Origin: Psychromonas algicola
Lineage (GTDB): Bacteria; Pseudomonadota; Gammaproteobacteria; Enterobacterales; Psychromonadaceae
Length of the DNA stretch: 64,000 nt
NCBI RefSeq assembly: GCF_004378355.1
Contig: NZ_SNUB01000002.1
Coordinates: 62,001 to 126,000, forward strand
Direction: 5' to 3'
The notes below the pieces were generated by a model. The model was not told the DNA's origin, did not search any database, and saw only the letters and a list, made by a program, of their open reading frames with translations. The translations under genes were made by a program, and so were the position numbers. Position 1 is the stretch's first letter. Each line of letters opens with the position of its first letter. Shown piece by piece: positions 1-7,345 of the stretch.

Positions 1-454
1 CCCTTTTTGAGTATTAAGATAAAAAGGTCGATCATAACTTGCTGTTTGTAACTATGCTATTAATAAAGCAATTCCTAAAATGAACAGTCTGCAAAAGGGA
101 GGTTGGTTATCTCATGTAGTTGCATTAATTTTTTGTTAAATCTGATTGCTTTATAACCAATAAGACAATTATAAAATTAAAGCTAAATGCAGTTTTTGCT
201 TAATTTGTTCTTTTTTTATGCAAGTAAATCTTAATATTTATAAAAATTATTATTATTTAAAATCCTCTTGTGCGAGATCGACCATTGCTAATGTACTAGA
301 TCCTCTCTTTAAGCATGTAATTTTAGATGTTAATAAAATTTAATTTAAAGTTAACTTGTTGAAAATTAAGATTAATGTTTTTTTTGTTGTTCCTTTTTCT
401 TAGTTTGTTCGTGTTGAGTCGCAATTAATGCTTGATAAGCATCGTATTATTTAT
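1..454. other. AT-rich spacer upstream of the CsrB-like RNA
   Basis: No open reading frame of useful length or RNA fold was recognised here. The stretch is very AT-rich with T-runs around 373-399. It probably carries the control region of the RNA that follows. A TATTAT at 445-450 sits where a -10 box would place a transcript start near 457, but no matching -35 is convincing. In enterics and vibrios CsrB genes are activated by UvrY/VarA through an 18-bp palindrome. Only a poor partial palindrome around the GATC at 276-279 was seen, and I do not call it. Confidence 0.5.
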
Positions 455-870
455 CCCGCAAACAACAACGGAGCTAATTTACAGGATGTAAACTAGCAAC
501 GAAGATAACAACAGGATGTTGTTATAAGGACGCTTCAAGGATTGAAGTTAGATAAACAGGAAGTTTATCGTCAGGAAAAAAGTTAAAACGTTGCTACAGG
601 ATGTAGCATAGGACACCTTCCAAGGAATGGGAGCCGTTAATAAACAGGATGTTTATTGAATATGGATGTGTCATGGAAGAAACCCAATGGATGTTGGGAA
701 TGATAAGCAGGATGTTTATCATAAAAGGATGTAAACAGGGAAGAAGCCCAAAGGATTTGGGAAGTGGATGCCTAGTATGGCGGTAGTCAAAGGATGCATT
801 GCATGGAGCAATTTTCTATCATGGATTGATAGTGTATGACTAATTTAGGGCAGCTTAGGTTGCCCTTTCC
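455..870 (+). ncRNA. csrB: CsrB/RsmB-family CsrA-sequestering RNA
   Basis: The region is an array of short hairpins presenting GGA in the loop, the hallmark of RNAs that titrate the translational regulator CsrA. Perfect stems around AGGAT/AGGAA/TGGAT loops are at 478-492 (TTTAC/GTAAA), 507-523 (AACAAC/GTTGTT), 533-547 (CTTCA/TGAAG), 551-569 (GATAAAC/GTTTATC), 593-607 (GCTAC/GTAGC), 639-657 (AATAAAC/GTTTATT), 747-761 (CCCAA/TTGGG) and 816-832 (CTATCA/TGATAG). Looser ones are at 617-633, 683-698 and 702-720. About twenty GGA motifs fall in 400 bases, and an intrinsic terminator closes the unit. No coding frame runs through it. The stem sequences differ while the loops are constant, which argues for RNA-level selection. 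The 5' end is estimated; the 3' end is set by the terminator. CsrA itself is not in the window. Confidence 0.88.
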
Positions 871-878
871 TGTTTCTG
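847..878 (+). terminator. Intrinsic terminator of the CsrB-like RNA
   Basis: Stem AGGGCA (847-852) pairs with TGCCCT (861-866) around an 8-base loop and is followed by a T-rich tail. It lies directly after the last GGA hairpin and has no other gene to serve. Confidence 0.8.
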
Positions 879-1094
879 GCGTTTGGCTTTTTCATCAACC
901 TCATCTTATTAACTCAATGTTAGATATCAAACACCTTCACCTCATTTAACTTCAATTTATTTAAAACTACTTACTCTGCAATATATTCATTTATCATCTA
1001 TTAAATACGTTATTAAAATACCTACAAACTAATAAGAGTGTTGATTATTAATAGATCAAAACGTACTCTAACTTCTTTTTTATGAGTATTGTAT

Positions 1095-1748
1095 ATGGCT
1101 ATTTATTCCGCTGTCGAAATCCCTTTTGATTACCGTAATACATGCTGGTTCTGTGGTGAACCAAGTGATAAAAAAATTAAATTTCCTCAACACGAATATG
1201 AAATTAATATTCTTGATCATCAACCGCTTAGTTTACCAAGCTGCAAAGAGTGTGCAGGTATTGTGAAGCGCTCTGCTTTCCCTTCTATTTATGGTTACCG
1301 AGATGCGGTCAAGCAAGCCTTAGCAACTAAGCACCAAAAAGTCCTTAGTATTGGCTCTAATTGGACTAAAAGAGAGTTAGAAGAATCTGAACTAGAGGGA
1401 AGTGCGTTCGAAGGTTTTAAGCGTAGTGCTTGGCCTATGTTTGAAATGATGCAAGCACGAATTAATTACCAAGGTTGGCCGTTAGTTATTAACAATAATT
1501 TATTAGAAGTGGATAGTAATAATGAAAGCTTTGAGTTTGATGGGGTTAAATATGTGTCATTAGATGATGCCGTCACACATGCAGTTAAAACTTTCTTTTT
1601 AGACGAAGCTTTGTTTACACGTGTATTAAGCGTATTAGGTAAGAATAAATTTAGCCAAGCAATACGTTTATGCCGTTTGTATCCTAATTTAACGCCTAAA
1701 ACACGTGAAGAAGTTTTTCTAGAAATACTTGATAGCATCGGCATTTAA
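1095..1748 (+). CDS. Uncharacterised protein with two CxxC pairs
   Basis: A 217-residue soluble protein whose family I do not recognise. Near the N-terminus it carries CWFCGE and about 30 residues later CKEC, four cysteines spaced like a zinc ribbon or the metal knuckle of HNH-type proteins. No HNH catalytic His/Asn signature is evident, so a nuclease call is not supported. The rest is mixed charged and hydrophobic with no membrane segment. The ATG at 1095 is preferred over a TTG two codons upstream; neither has a clear Shine-Dalgarno. It stands alone, downstream of the CsrB-like RNA and upstream of a MITE. Codon use resembles the neighbours. Structural zinc binding is inference. Confidence 0.75.
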   Translation: MAIYSAVEIPFDYRNTCWFCGEPSDKKIKFPQHEYEINILDHQPLSLPSCKECAGIVKRSAFPSIYGYRDAVKQALATKHQKVLSIGSNWTKRELEESELEGSAFEGFKRSAWPMFEMMQARINYQGWPLVINNNLLEVDSNNESFEFDGVKYVSLDDAVTHAVKTFFLDEALFTRVLSVLGKNKFSQAIRLCRLYPNLTPKTREEVFLEILDSIGI

Positions 1749-1792
1749 ATGGAATGGTATTTAAAGAAAGTGGCATTTAAAAAATAATCTAA

Positions 1793-1952
1793 TACCAATC
1801 ATAGTAAGTAACTGATCTATTTTACTTGTTAAAATGGCTTATTTTTTCGTTGTAAGTTTCGTAAAGGGAACAACCATTTACATCAACTTACGCCTCAAAC
1901 TAAGCTATTTTTCCAGCGCAAAATTTAGATCAGTTATTTAATACAATTGGTA
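1793..1952. mobile_element. MITE copy A (160 bp)
   Basis: The element starts TACCAAT and ends ATTGGTA. The terminal inverted repeats extend about 33 bases with few mismatches, sharing the core TAACTGATCTA. It is flanked by the direct repeat TAA (1790-1792 and 1953-1955), the expected 3-bp target duplication. Its inside matches copies B and C at 4464-4641 and 5026-5190, but lacks a middle segment of about 55 bases that they have. It encodes nothing. The right target duplication runs into the ribosome binding site of the small gene at 1965. Confidence 0.85.
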
Positions 1953-1953
1953 T

Positions 1954-1958
1954 AAGGA
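1954..1958 (+). promoter_or_regulatory. Ribosome binding site fused to MITE copy A target duplication
   Basis: AAGGA lies 6 bases before the ATG at 1965. Its first two bases belong to the TAA duplication at the right edge of MITE copy A. This decides the start of the small gene. Confidence 0.6.
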
Positions 1959-1964
1959 ATCGAT

Positions 1965-2129
1965 ATGACAGACAAAGCAAAACCTACAGAAGCTGAAGTA
2001 CAAGAATGGTTGGACGGCGTTCATTTTAGTAGTGCTTGTAATCTTCCACTAACAGAAGAAAAACACAAAAGCGATAAAGAGTCTCCTAAAAAGAGTCATA
2101 GTAAACCTGTTATAAAGCGTAAAGATTAA
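1965..2129 (+). CDS. Small hypothetical protein, 54 residues
   Basis: ATG with AAGGA 6 bases upstream opens a 54-codon frame. The product is hydrophilic. The N-terminal half is acidic and contains EVQEWLDGVHF. The C-terminal third is Lys/Ser-rich and ends VIKRKD, so it may be a nucleic-acid or protein-binding tail. There is one cysteine, no signal peptide and no membrane segment. The stop overlaps the stop of the convergent BenE-type gene by 4 bases (2126-2129). I do not recognise a family. Good Shine-Dalgarno and normal composition favour a real gene, but the short length keeps this tentative. Confidence 0.55.
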   Translation: MTDKAKPTEAEVQEWLDGVHFSSACNLPLTEEKHKSDKESPKKSHSKPVIKRKD

Positions 2130-3313
2130 TGCTGTTCACGAACCTTTTTATTAATAAATAAAGCTAATAAACCACTTAGTAAGCCTAACACCACTGAGCT
2201 TATTCCCCATAATGAAATAGGGGATGCAGTCACAAGTAGCGTAAGCACGGCTGCTTCGTTGATATGCTTGTGCTCGCTATTGAGGCTGTGTTGTAGGCTA
2301 TGCGTAATCGTACTGAATAAAGCAATACCAGCTAACGCTAAGATCAGGGTATTAGGCAGCAATGCAAACCAAGCCATAATATAAGCAGCAAAAACACCTA
2401 GCAATAAATAAAAAATACCAGCCCAAATACTTGCCCAATAACGCTTACTAGGATTGTTGTGGACTTCTTCAGTCATGCAAATAGAGGCGCTAATCGCCGC
2501 TAAATTTAATGCATAGCCACCAAAAGGCGCTGCAATAATATTGCACAGGCCTGTAATTGATAAAATAGACTTTATCGGAGCTTTGTAGCCGAAGCTTTGT
2601 AGCATGGCAATGCCAGGAATATTTTGTGCCGCCATGGTTACCATGAATAATGGCAAACTAATACCAAGTATTACTGACCATGAAAAATCTGGTTGGATAA
2701 ATTGCCATTCACTCCATTGCCATTCGATGTTTTTACTTTCAATTAATTGTAATTGCCAAGCAAGCAAAACGGCAACTAGCATAACAATCAACAATGCCCA
2801 TTGTGGAAAGAAACGTTTACCCAATAAATAACTCACGAACATAGCAATAATAAGCAAAGGTTGGCTATTCATTTGTTCAAAAACAGAAAATCCGAAATTC
2901 AATAAAATACCAGCCAACATTGCAGATGCTAACTGCGAGGGTAACCATTTAAATAGTTTTTCAAGAGGAAGCAATAATGGAGTTACACATAATAAAATAG
3001 CGCAAACAATAAACCCTGCTGTTGCTTGATTAAGGGTAAAACCTTGAGCATTTGCAATTAATAGCGCAGCACCAGGAGTCGACCAAGCAATAAGAATGGG
3101 TATACGATAATAGCATGATAGTATGATACTTAAGCTTCCCATACTCATGCCCAAAGCCAAAAACCAGCTTGCAACTAGGTGCGTATCTCCACCTAAATTT
3201 AATACTAGCTGATAGATCAATGCAACTGAGCTAGAAAAGCCAATAATAACTGCAACTAACCCAGCACTCATTGCAGCCATGATAGAGTTGATTTTTTGGT
3301 AAACTATTTTCAT
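2126..3313 (-). CDS. BenE/YdcO-family membrane transporter
   Basis: A 395-residue, almost entirely hydrophobic inner-membrane protein with about 11-12 predicted helices. It resembles the BenE family (benzoate/H+ symporters, E. coli YdcO), including the conserved stretch around LIAWSTPGAAL near residue 75 and the later GGYALNLAAISASICM. The family is in the nucleobase-ascorbate transporter fold group. The substrate cannot be read from sequence, and no benzoate catabolic genes lie nearby. It is divergent from an XRE-cupin regulator across a 69-base gap with twin palindromes, the arrangement seen for ydcO/ydcN in E. coli. Confidence 0.85.
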   Translation of the reverse strand: MKIVYQKINSIMAAMSAGLVAVIIGFSSSVALIYQLVLNLGGDTHLVASWFLALGMSMGSLSIILSCYYRIPILIAWSTPGAALLIANAQGFTLNQATAGFIVCAILLCVTPLLLPLEKLFKWLPSQLASAMLAGILLNFGFSVFEQMNSQPLLIIAMFVSYLLGKRFFPQWALLIVMLVAVLLAWQLQLIESKNIEWQWSEWQFIQPDFSWSVILGISLPLFMVTMAAQNIPGIAMLQSFGYKAPIKSILSITGLCNIIAAPFGGYALNLAAISASICMTEEVHNNPSKRYWASIWAGIFYLLLGVFAAYIMAWFALLPNTLILALAGIALFSTITHSLQHSLNSEHKHINEAAVLTLLVTASPISLWGISSVVLGLLSGLLALFINKKVREQH

Positions 3314-3321
3314 AATAAGCC

Positions 3322-3374
3322 TGTGCGTTTTAACGTACGAAATGGCAAGTTAACATTAACCGTTATAACGCACA
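3322..3374. promoter_or_regulatory. Twin palindromic operator between benE-like gene and regulator
   Basis: Two inverted arms, TGTGCGTTTTAACG at 3322-3335 and CGTTATAACGCACA at 3361-3374, are complementary at 13 of 14 positions. Each arm also contains its own small palindrome (CGTTTTAACG and CGTTATAACG). The pair spans the divergent gap, so it is the obvious binding site for the XRE-cupin regulator, controlling both genes. Binding is inferred. Confidence 0.6.
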
Positions 3375-3382
3375 AGGAAAAT

Positions 3383-3922
3383 ATGTCTGATTTAATTACG
3401 ATGACAGTCGCCACACAACTAAAAAAAGCGCGCTCGGAAAAGGGCTGGAGTTTAGATGTAACGAGCCAGCATTGTGGTGTGTCAAAAGCAATGTTAGGGC
3501 AAATAGAGCGTGGGGAATCAAGCCCAACGATTGCTAGATTGTGGAAAATAGCGACAGGTTTTTCATTGCCATTATCTGATTTTTTGGGGCAAGATCATAA
3601 GCAGGACTTGGCTAACAAGTTCGTTGAAGATGAGAAAATTAGTATTGAAACTATTTTTGAATATGATCAAACTACGCGGATGGAAATGTTCAACTTATAT
3701 TTCGCAGTTGCTCATGAACAACGTTCAGAACCCCATCAAACAGGCGTTATAGAGCATATTGTTGTCACGCTTGGTAGTATGGAGTACTTTATTGATGGAG
3801 AATGGAAGCTTTTAAATGTTGGCGATAAAGCTAAATTTTTTGCCGATCAGGAACATGGTTATCGTAATGTAGGTGATACTCCGCTACAGTTTCTTAATAT
3901 TATTTATTATCCAAGTGAATAG
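3383..3922 (+). CDS. XRE-family regulator with C-terminal cupin domain
   Basis: A 179-residue transcription factor. The N-terminal helix-turn-helix covers about residues 10-65, with the XRE-type core LGQIERGESSPTIARLWKIA. A cupin beta-barrel fills about 105-175, ending in GYRNVGDTPLQFLNIIY, and probably senses a small ligand. The architecture matches E. coli YdcN, which also neighbours a BenE-like transporter. ATG 3383 is chosen because AAGGA sits 4 bases upstream and the helix-turn-helix starts at once; an upstream in-frame start would overlap the divergent gene and the operator. Likely autoregulated through the twin palindrome just upstream. Confidence 0.85.
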   Translation: MSDLITMTVATQLKKARSEKGWSLDVTSQHCGVSKAMLGQIERGESSPTIARLWKIATGFSLPLSDFLGQDHKQDLANKFVEDEKISIETIFEYDQTTRMEMFNLYFAVAHEQRSEPHQTGVIEHIVVTLGSMEYFIDGEWKLLNVGDKAKFFADQEHGYRNVGDTPLQFLNIIYYPSE

Positions 3923-3971
3923 AACTGACTTCGTTGAATAAACGTAAAGAATTGCAGATTTAAGGAAAGGA

Positions 3972-4463
3972 ATGAGTAATGTAACGGTTTATTATTTAGA
4001 AATGCTAAATAAAAATCAGCTTAACACAAAAGCTGTGGTTTCAAATTTAGTGATCACTGAAGCTAAAATAAAAGAGTATCGTTTTAATCGTTTTTTGTAT
4101 TCTTTAGTCGGTGAAGCATGGCAATGGAATGATAAACTCACTGAATCAGATCAATCATGGAAAGCTTATTCTGAGCGTGATAATTTGCGTACTTGGGTTG
4201 CTTATTCTGAAGGTGCTATAGCGGGTTATTTTGAGTTAGAAATAAGTGACAATCAGGAAGTTGAAATTAAATATTTCGGGTTAGCGCCTGCCTTTATTGG
4301 TAAGGGGTTCGGTGGTTATTTATTAACTTATGCGATTCAACAAGCTTGGGATGCCTGTAATGCGAAACGAGTTTGGGTACACACTTGCAGCTTAGATCAC
4401 CCTGCAGCTCTGGCTAATTACCAAGCACGAGGGTTTGCATTATATAAAGAAGAACTTGAATAA
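3972..4463 (+). CDS. GNAT-family N-acetyltransferase
   Basis: A 163-residue protein with the GNAT fold. The acetyl-CoA loop region is around residues 100-120 (LAPAFIGKGFGGYLLTYAI, the Q/RxxGxG/A equivalent), followed by VWVHTCSLDHPAALANYQARGF, the typical beta-strand and C-terminal alpha4/beta6-7 motif. The substrate is unknown; no neighbour points to one. AAGGAAAGGA immediately upstream supports the ATG at 3972. Its TAA stop codon is itself the left target duplication of MITE copy B, so the element landed exactly at the end of the gene. Confidence 0.82.
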   Translation: MSNVTVYYLEMLNKNQLNTKAVVSNLVITEAKIKEYRFNRFLYSLVGEAWQWNDKLTESDQSWKAYSERDNLRTWVAYSEGAIAGYFELEISDNQEVEIKYFGLAPAFIGKGFGGYLLTYAIQQAWDACNAKRVWVHTCSLDHPAALANYQARGFALYKEELE

Positions 4464-4641
4464 TACCAATCACGATAAATAGCTTATCTATTTTACTGGC
4501 TAAAACAGCCATTAAAGTATTTTACTTAATACTACCGATAGAGGGGTAACGATGTTAACCTCTCGAAAGGTGTCAATTTACGCCTTGAATTAAACTGTTT
4601 TTCTTCGCAAAATTTAGATAACATATTTAACGTAATTGGTA
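4464..4641. mobile_element. MITE copy B (178 bp)
   Basis: Ends are TACCAAT and ATTGGTA with imperfect inverted repeats of about 32 bases, flanked by TAA at 4461-4463 and 4642-4644. The inside matches copies A and C: a CAGCCATTAAAGT-like stretch, TTTACTTAATACT, then TTACGCCTTGAATTAAACTG and the terminal GCAAAATTTAGAT. It has no coding capacity. The left duplication coincides with the stop codon of the GNAT gene. Confidence 0.85.
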
Positions 4642-4659
4642 TAAGTATTTTATGTTTTT

Positions 4660-4686
4660 GAAAAAAGGCCACATTAGTGACCTTTT
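4660..4686 (-). terminator. Terminator downstream of the 95-residue orphan
   Basis: Read on the minus strand, GGTCAC-taat-GTGGCC forms a 6-bp stem with one wobble pair, followed by six T. It lies just past the stop of the minus-strand gene ending at 4697. Confidence 0.7.
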
Positions 4687-4696
4687 ATAAGAGCGT

Positions 4697-4984
4697 TTAG
4701 AGTGTCATCTCTTTATTAAGATATTCCTTAACTACCCTCATATTTAAGCTGGAACAAAATGCTTTCCATTGATTAGGTGCTAAAAAACAAAGCATATTAT
4801 GAAATTCCCAAACTAAACAGACTTCGCCTGACAATTTAATTTTTATAGCATTCGTTTGAAATGTACGTCTAATTTCATTCAATTTTTCATTGGGTAAGTC
4901 ATTATTTATATTTGTTATTGGTACGATAATGACATCTTTTCCTAGTGCTCTAATATGGGCAACTTTATATATTTTTTTAGACAT
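4697..4984 (-). CDS. Hypothetical protein, 95 residues
   Basis: A small soluble protein that I do not recognise. It begins MSKKIYKVAHIRALGKDVII, has an alternating hydrophobic/charged pattern suggesting a compact alpha/beta fold, three cysteines without metal-motif spacing, and no signal peptide or membrane segment. AGGAAG lies 8 bases upstream of the ATG and a good terminator follows, so expression as a single-gene unit is likely. It is boxed in by MITE copies B and C, which suggests an accessory, variable spot. Confidence 0.6.
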   Translation of the reverse strand: MSKKIYKVAHIRALGKDVIIVPITNINNDLPNEKLNEIRRTFQTNAIKIKLSGEVCLVWEFHNMLCFLAPNQWKAFCSSLNMRVVKEYLNKEMTL

Positions 4985-5340
4985 TAATTACTTCCTAATT
5001 GAAATAACGCTGAGTCGAGCAAGATTGCTTTTTATTGTAAGTTTTGTAAAGGGAACAGCCATTAAAGTGTTTTACTTAATACTGTTGATAGAGGTTTAAC
5101 GTAGTTAACCTAGAAAAACATCAACTTATGCCTTAAATTAAGCTATTTTTCCAGTACAAAACTTAGATCTGTTATTTAATACAATTGTTATTATTTTGTT
5201 TGAAAAATGTTAATAGAAGAATAGTAAGCATAACATGTGTGAAATAGTCACACTAGATAAATAAAAAATGAACTTTGCATTTATTATCAGTTGCTTATGT
5301 TTTTTTGTTGAGGTTTCATGTGACCACTAGAATTTTTTGT
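4985..5340. other. Non-coding gap holding MITE copy C
   Basis: The gap between the orphan and the acyltransferase gene contains the decayed MITE copy C (5026-5190). Beyond it the only structure seen is a small hairpin GTGTGA-aatag-TCACAC around 5236-5252. The forward frame that crosses the element is not a credible gene. Confidence 0.6.
5026..5190. mobile_element. MITE copy C, left end lost
   Basis: The sequence from 5026 matches the inside of copies A and B (TGTAAGTTTTGTAAAGGGAA, then CAGCCATTAAAGTGTTTTAC) and continues to a right end GATCTGTTATTTAATACAATTGTTA. The terminal heptamer has one change (ATTGTTA instead of ATTGGTA) and is followed by TTA. No TACCAAT left end exists upstream, so this is a truncated, decaying copy. 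Confidence 0.75.
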
Positions 5341-6222
5341 TTAGTTTTTCTTATAGATCTCAGCTAATCGTTGATCTTTTTTCTGCCAAACTTGACTTAA
5401 CCATTGTTGAAATTGTTGTTTGTAAATGGGGTCATTAAAATAATCGCCTTGTACTTCTGCTGTGATTTCAATGACATTGATTTGTACGACTATCTTTTTC
5501 ATTTTCCCCATTAATAAGTCCTTAAAAGGGGTTTCTCGGTTTTGAGGATAAGCTAACGTCACATCAAGAATGCAATCGAACTGTTCGCCCATAGCCGCTA
5601 ATGTATAGGCTATACCACCGGCTTTAGGCTTTAGCAAATATTGGTAAGGTGAATCTGTTTGCTGTTGTTTCAAAGGCGTTACACGAGAGCCTTCTACGTA
5701 ATTAACAATAGTGGTGGGAACTTGTTGAAACTTTTCACAAGCCTTACGTGTACTTTTCATATCCGCAATGCGCTTTTCTGGATGCTTTAATAAATATTGA
5801 GATGAATAGCGGCGCATGAATGGCATATCTAATGCCCAACAAGCTAAGCCAACAAAAGGAACAAAGAGTAGCTGTTTCTTAACAAAAAACTTGGTCATGG
5901 GCATGCTATCTTTGAATAATGAGCTGAGTACCACTATATCCGTCCAGCTAATGTGATTGCTCATTAGCAGGTACCAGGATTCTTTATTTAATGATTCATT
6001 GCCAGTTACTTGCCATTCTACGTTATTAAATAATGTGAGTAGAAACTTATTAATGGTTGCCCAGCACCACATGATTTGATTTGCCATTTTAGAAAAAAAT
6101 CGTTGGCTTGCCAGAATAGGAATAAGCCACTTTGCGATTGCGCAAGCGACCATGATCATTGAAACGACGGCTGTATTTAAGATCACCAAGATTGTGCTTA
6201 AGAATAAGAGTAGGTAAGACAA
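5341..6222 (-). CDS. yihG: Lysophospholipid acyltransferase, YihG type
   Basis: A 293-residue inner-membrane acyltransferase of the PlsC/LCLAT family. The catalytic HxxxxD motif is NHISWTD at residues 89-95, and the EGSR substrate motif is at 177-180 within VNYVEGSRVTP. Hydrophobic N-terminal segments (about 1-40) anchor it. Length and motif spacing match the YihG/YihG-like group, which transfers acyl groups to lysophospholipids in the membrane; that activity is family knowledge. It is transcribed alone, divergent from the EamA exporter. Confidence 0.8.
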   Translation of the reverse strand: MSYLLLFLSTILVILNTAVVSMIMVACAIAKWLIPILASQRFFSKMANQIMWCWATINKFLLTLFNNVEWQVTGNESLNKESWYLLMSNHISWTDIVVLSSLFKDSMPMTKFFVKKQLLFVPFVGLACWALDMPFMRRYSSQYLLKHPEKRIADMKSTRKACEKFQQVPTTIVNYVEGSRVTPLKQQQTDSPYQYLLKPKAGGIAYTLAAMGEQFDCILDVTLAYPQNRETPFKDLLMGKMKKIVVQINVIEITAEVQGDYFNDPIYKQQFQQWLSQVWQKKDQRLAEIYKKN

Positions 6223-6469
6223 GCTTGATTCCTTAAAAGTAAATAGGAGTTAATTATACAAATTCAATATCCGCTGGCAACAAGATGAATATATAAAGTA
6301 TGAGGTTTGTATTATATATCTGCGCTATAAACATATTGTTTGTCCTCGTTAGATGTTCAGCTTAGAATCTGCCTACTTTAATGCTTGCTGAATTTTCCTC
6401 TTACACGATAACGAGTATGAGTAATAACAAGCTGGTGTTAGGATACCCACTTTTTGTTAGAGAATACTT

Positions 6470-7345
6470 ATGCCTGCAGGATTTTTCTTTTTAGTCGCGA
6501 CCTTTTTATGGGGAAGTTCTTTTGTTGCTTTAAAAGCGGCGATTGATGTTTATCCACCTTCTTTTGTTATCTTTTTTAGGATGTTACTCACCTTGATCCT
6601 TTGTTTATTTCTGTGGCGCTGGATAAAATGTTTTGATTATCAAAAGGGTGATTGGAAATGGTTATTAGTAATGTCATTAGCAGAGCCTTGTTTGTATTTT
6701 TTATTTGAAGGCTATGCATTGCAATATACTTCAGCTTCGCAAGCTGGGATCATCGTTTCATGTTTACCTTTGTTGGTCGCTTTTCTTGCCTTCTTTATGA
6801 TTCAAGAAAAGTTAAGTAAACATATCATTATAGGCTTCAGCTTATGTATTACAGGCAGTATTTTATTAAGTATTGTGTCACCTGAAACAGAACAGGCACC
6901 TAATGCTTTACTGGGGAACACCTTAGAGTTTATTGCTATGTTATGTGCTGCGGTTTATGTGGTCAGCACTAAGCACTTGTTACAGCGCTACTCTGCTTTG
7001 TCGTTAATTGCATTACAGGGTTTTGCAGGAACTGTGTTTTTTGCTCCATTTTTGTTTTTTATAGAGTGGCCTCCGCAACATGATATTAATGCGTTACTGA
7101 ATATTGTTTATTTAGGGACTGCGGTGACATTAGGTGCCTATGCAACTTACAATTATGCATTGGCACGTTCATCGGTGTTAACAGCTGCGGCCTATTCTAA
7201 TCTAGTGCCTATTTTTGCTTTGTTATTATCTGCTCTGCTATTGAATGAGGTATTAACGACTTGGCAATGGGTGAGCATCTTTATTGTGTTTATGGGAATT
7301 CTTGTGAGCAAAGGACATGCAGAAAATAAGGTCGTTGTCGTATGA
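6470..7345 (+). CDS. EamA-family (DMT) inner-membrane exporter
   Basis: A 291-residue protein with ten predicted membrane helices in two EamA repeats (about 1-130 and 150-285). The first begins LVATFLWGSSFVALKAAID and the second carries GTAVTLGAYATYNYALARSS and the terminal NEVLTTWQWVSIFIVFMGIL. The superfamily exports metabolites or amino acids; the substrate is unknown. The ATG of the following acpH overlaps its stop by 4 bases (ATGA), so the two are translationally coupled. No strong Shine-Dalgarno was seen at 6470. Confidence 0.85.
   Translation: MPAGFFFLVATFLWGSSFVALKAAIDVYPPSFVIFFRMLLTLILCLFLWRWIKCFDYQKGDWKWLLVMSLAEPCLYFLFEGYALQYTSASQAGIIVSCLPLLVAFLAFFMIQEKLSKHIIIGFSLCITGSILLSIVSPETEQAPNALLGNTLEFIAMLCAAVYVVSTKHLLQRYSALSLIALQGFAGTVFFAPFLFFIEWPPQHDINALLNIVYLGTAVTLGAYATYNYALARSSVLTAAAYSNLVPIFALLLSALLLNEVLTTWQWVSIFIVFMGILVSKGHAENKVVVV

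Noticed and set aside
269-290. Possible UvrY/VarA binding palindrome around GATC
   Set aside because: Arms match at only two of seven outer positions.
478-832. Repeated ACAGGATGT units looked like a CRISPR or iteron array
   Set aside because: Spacing and flanks are irregular and each unit sits in a different hairpin stem; GGA loops and a terminator fit CsrB RNA instead.
3296-3382. Longer N-terminus for the XRE-cupin regulator
   Set aside because: It would overlap the divergent gene start and the operator; ATG 3383 has a good Shine-Dalgarno and family-like start.
4890-5099. Forward open frame of 69 codons
   Set aside because: It crosses the antisense start of the 95-residue gene and MITE copy C; no Shine-Dalgarno, no recognisable product.
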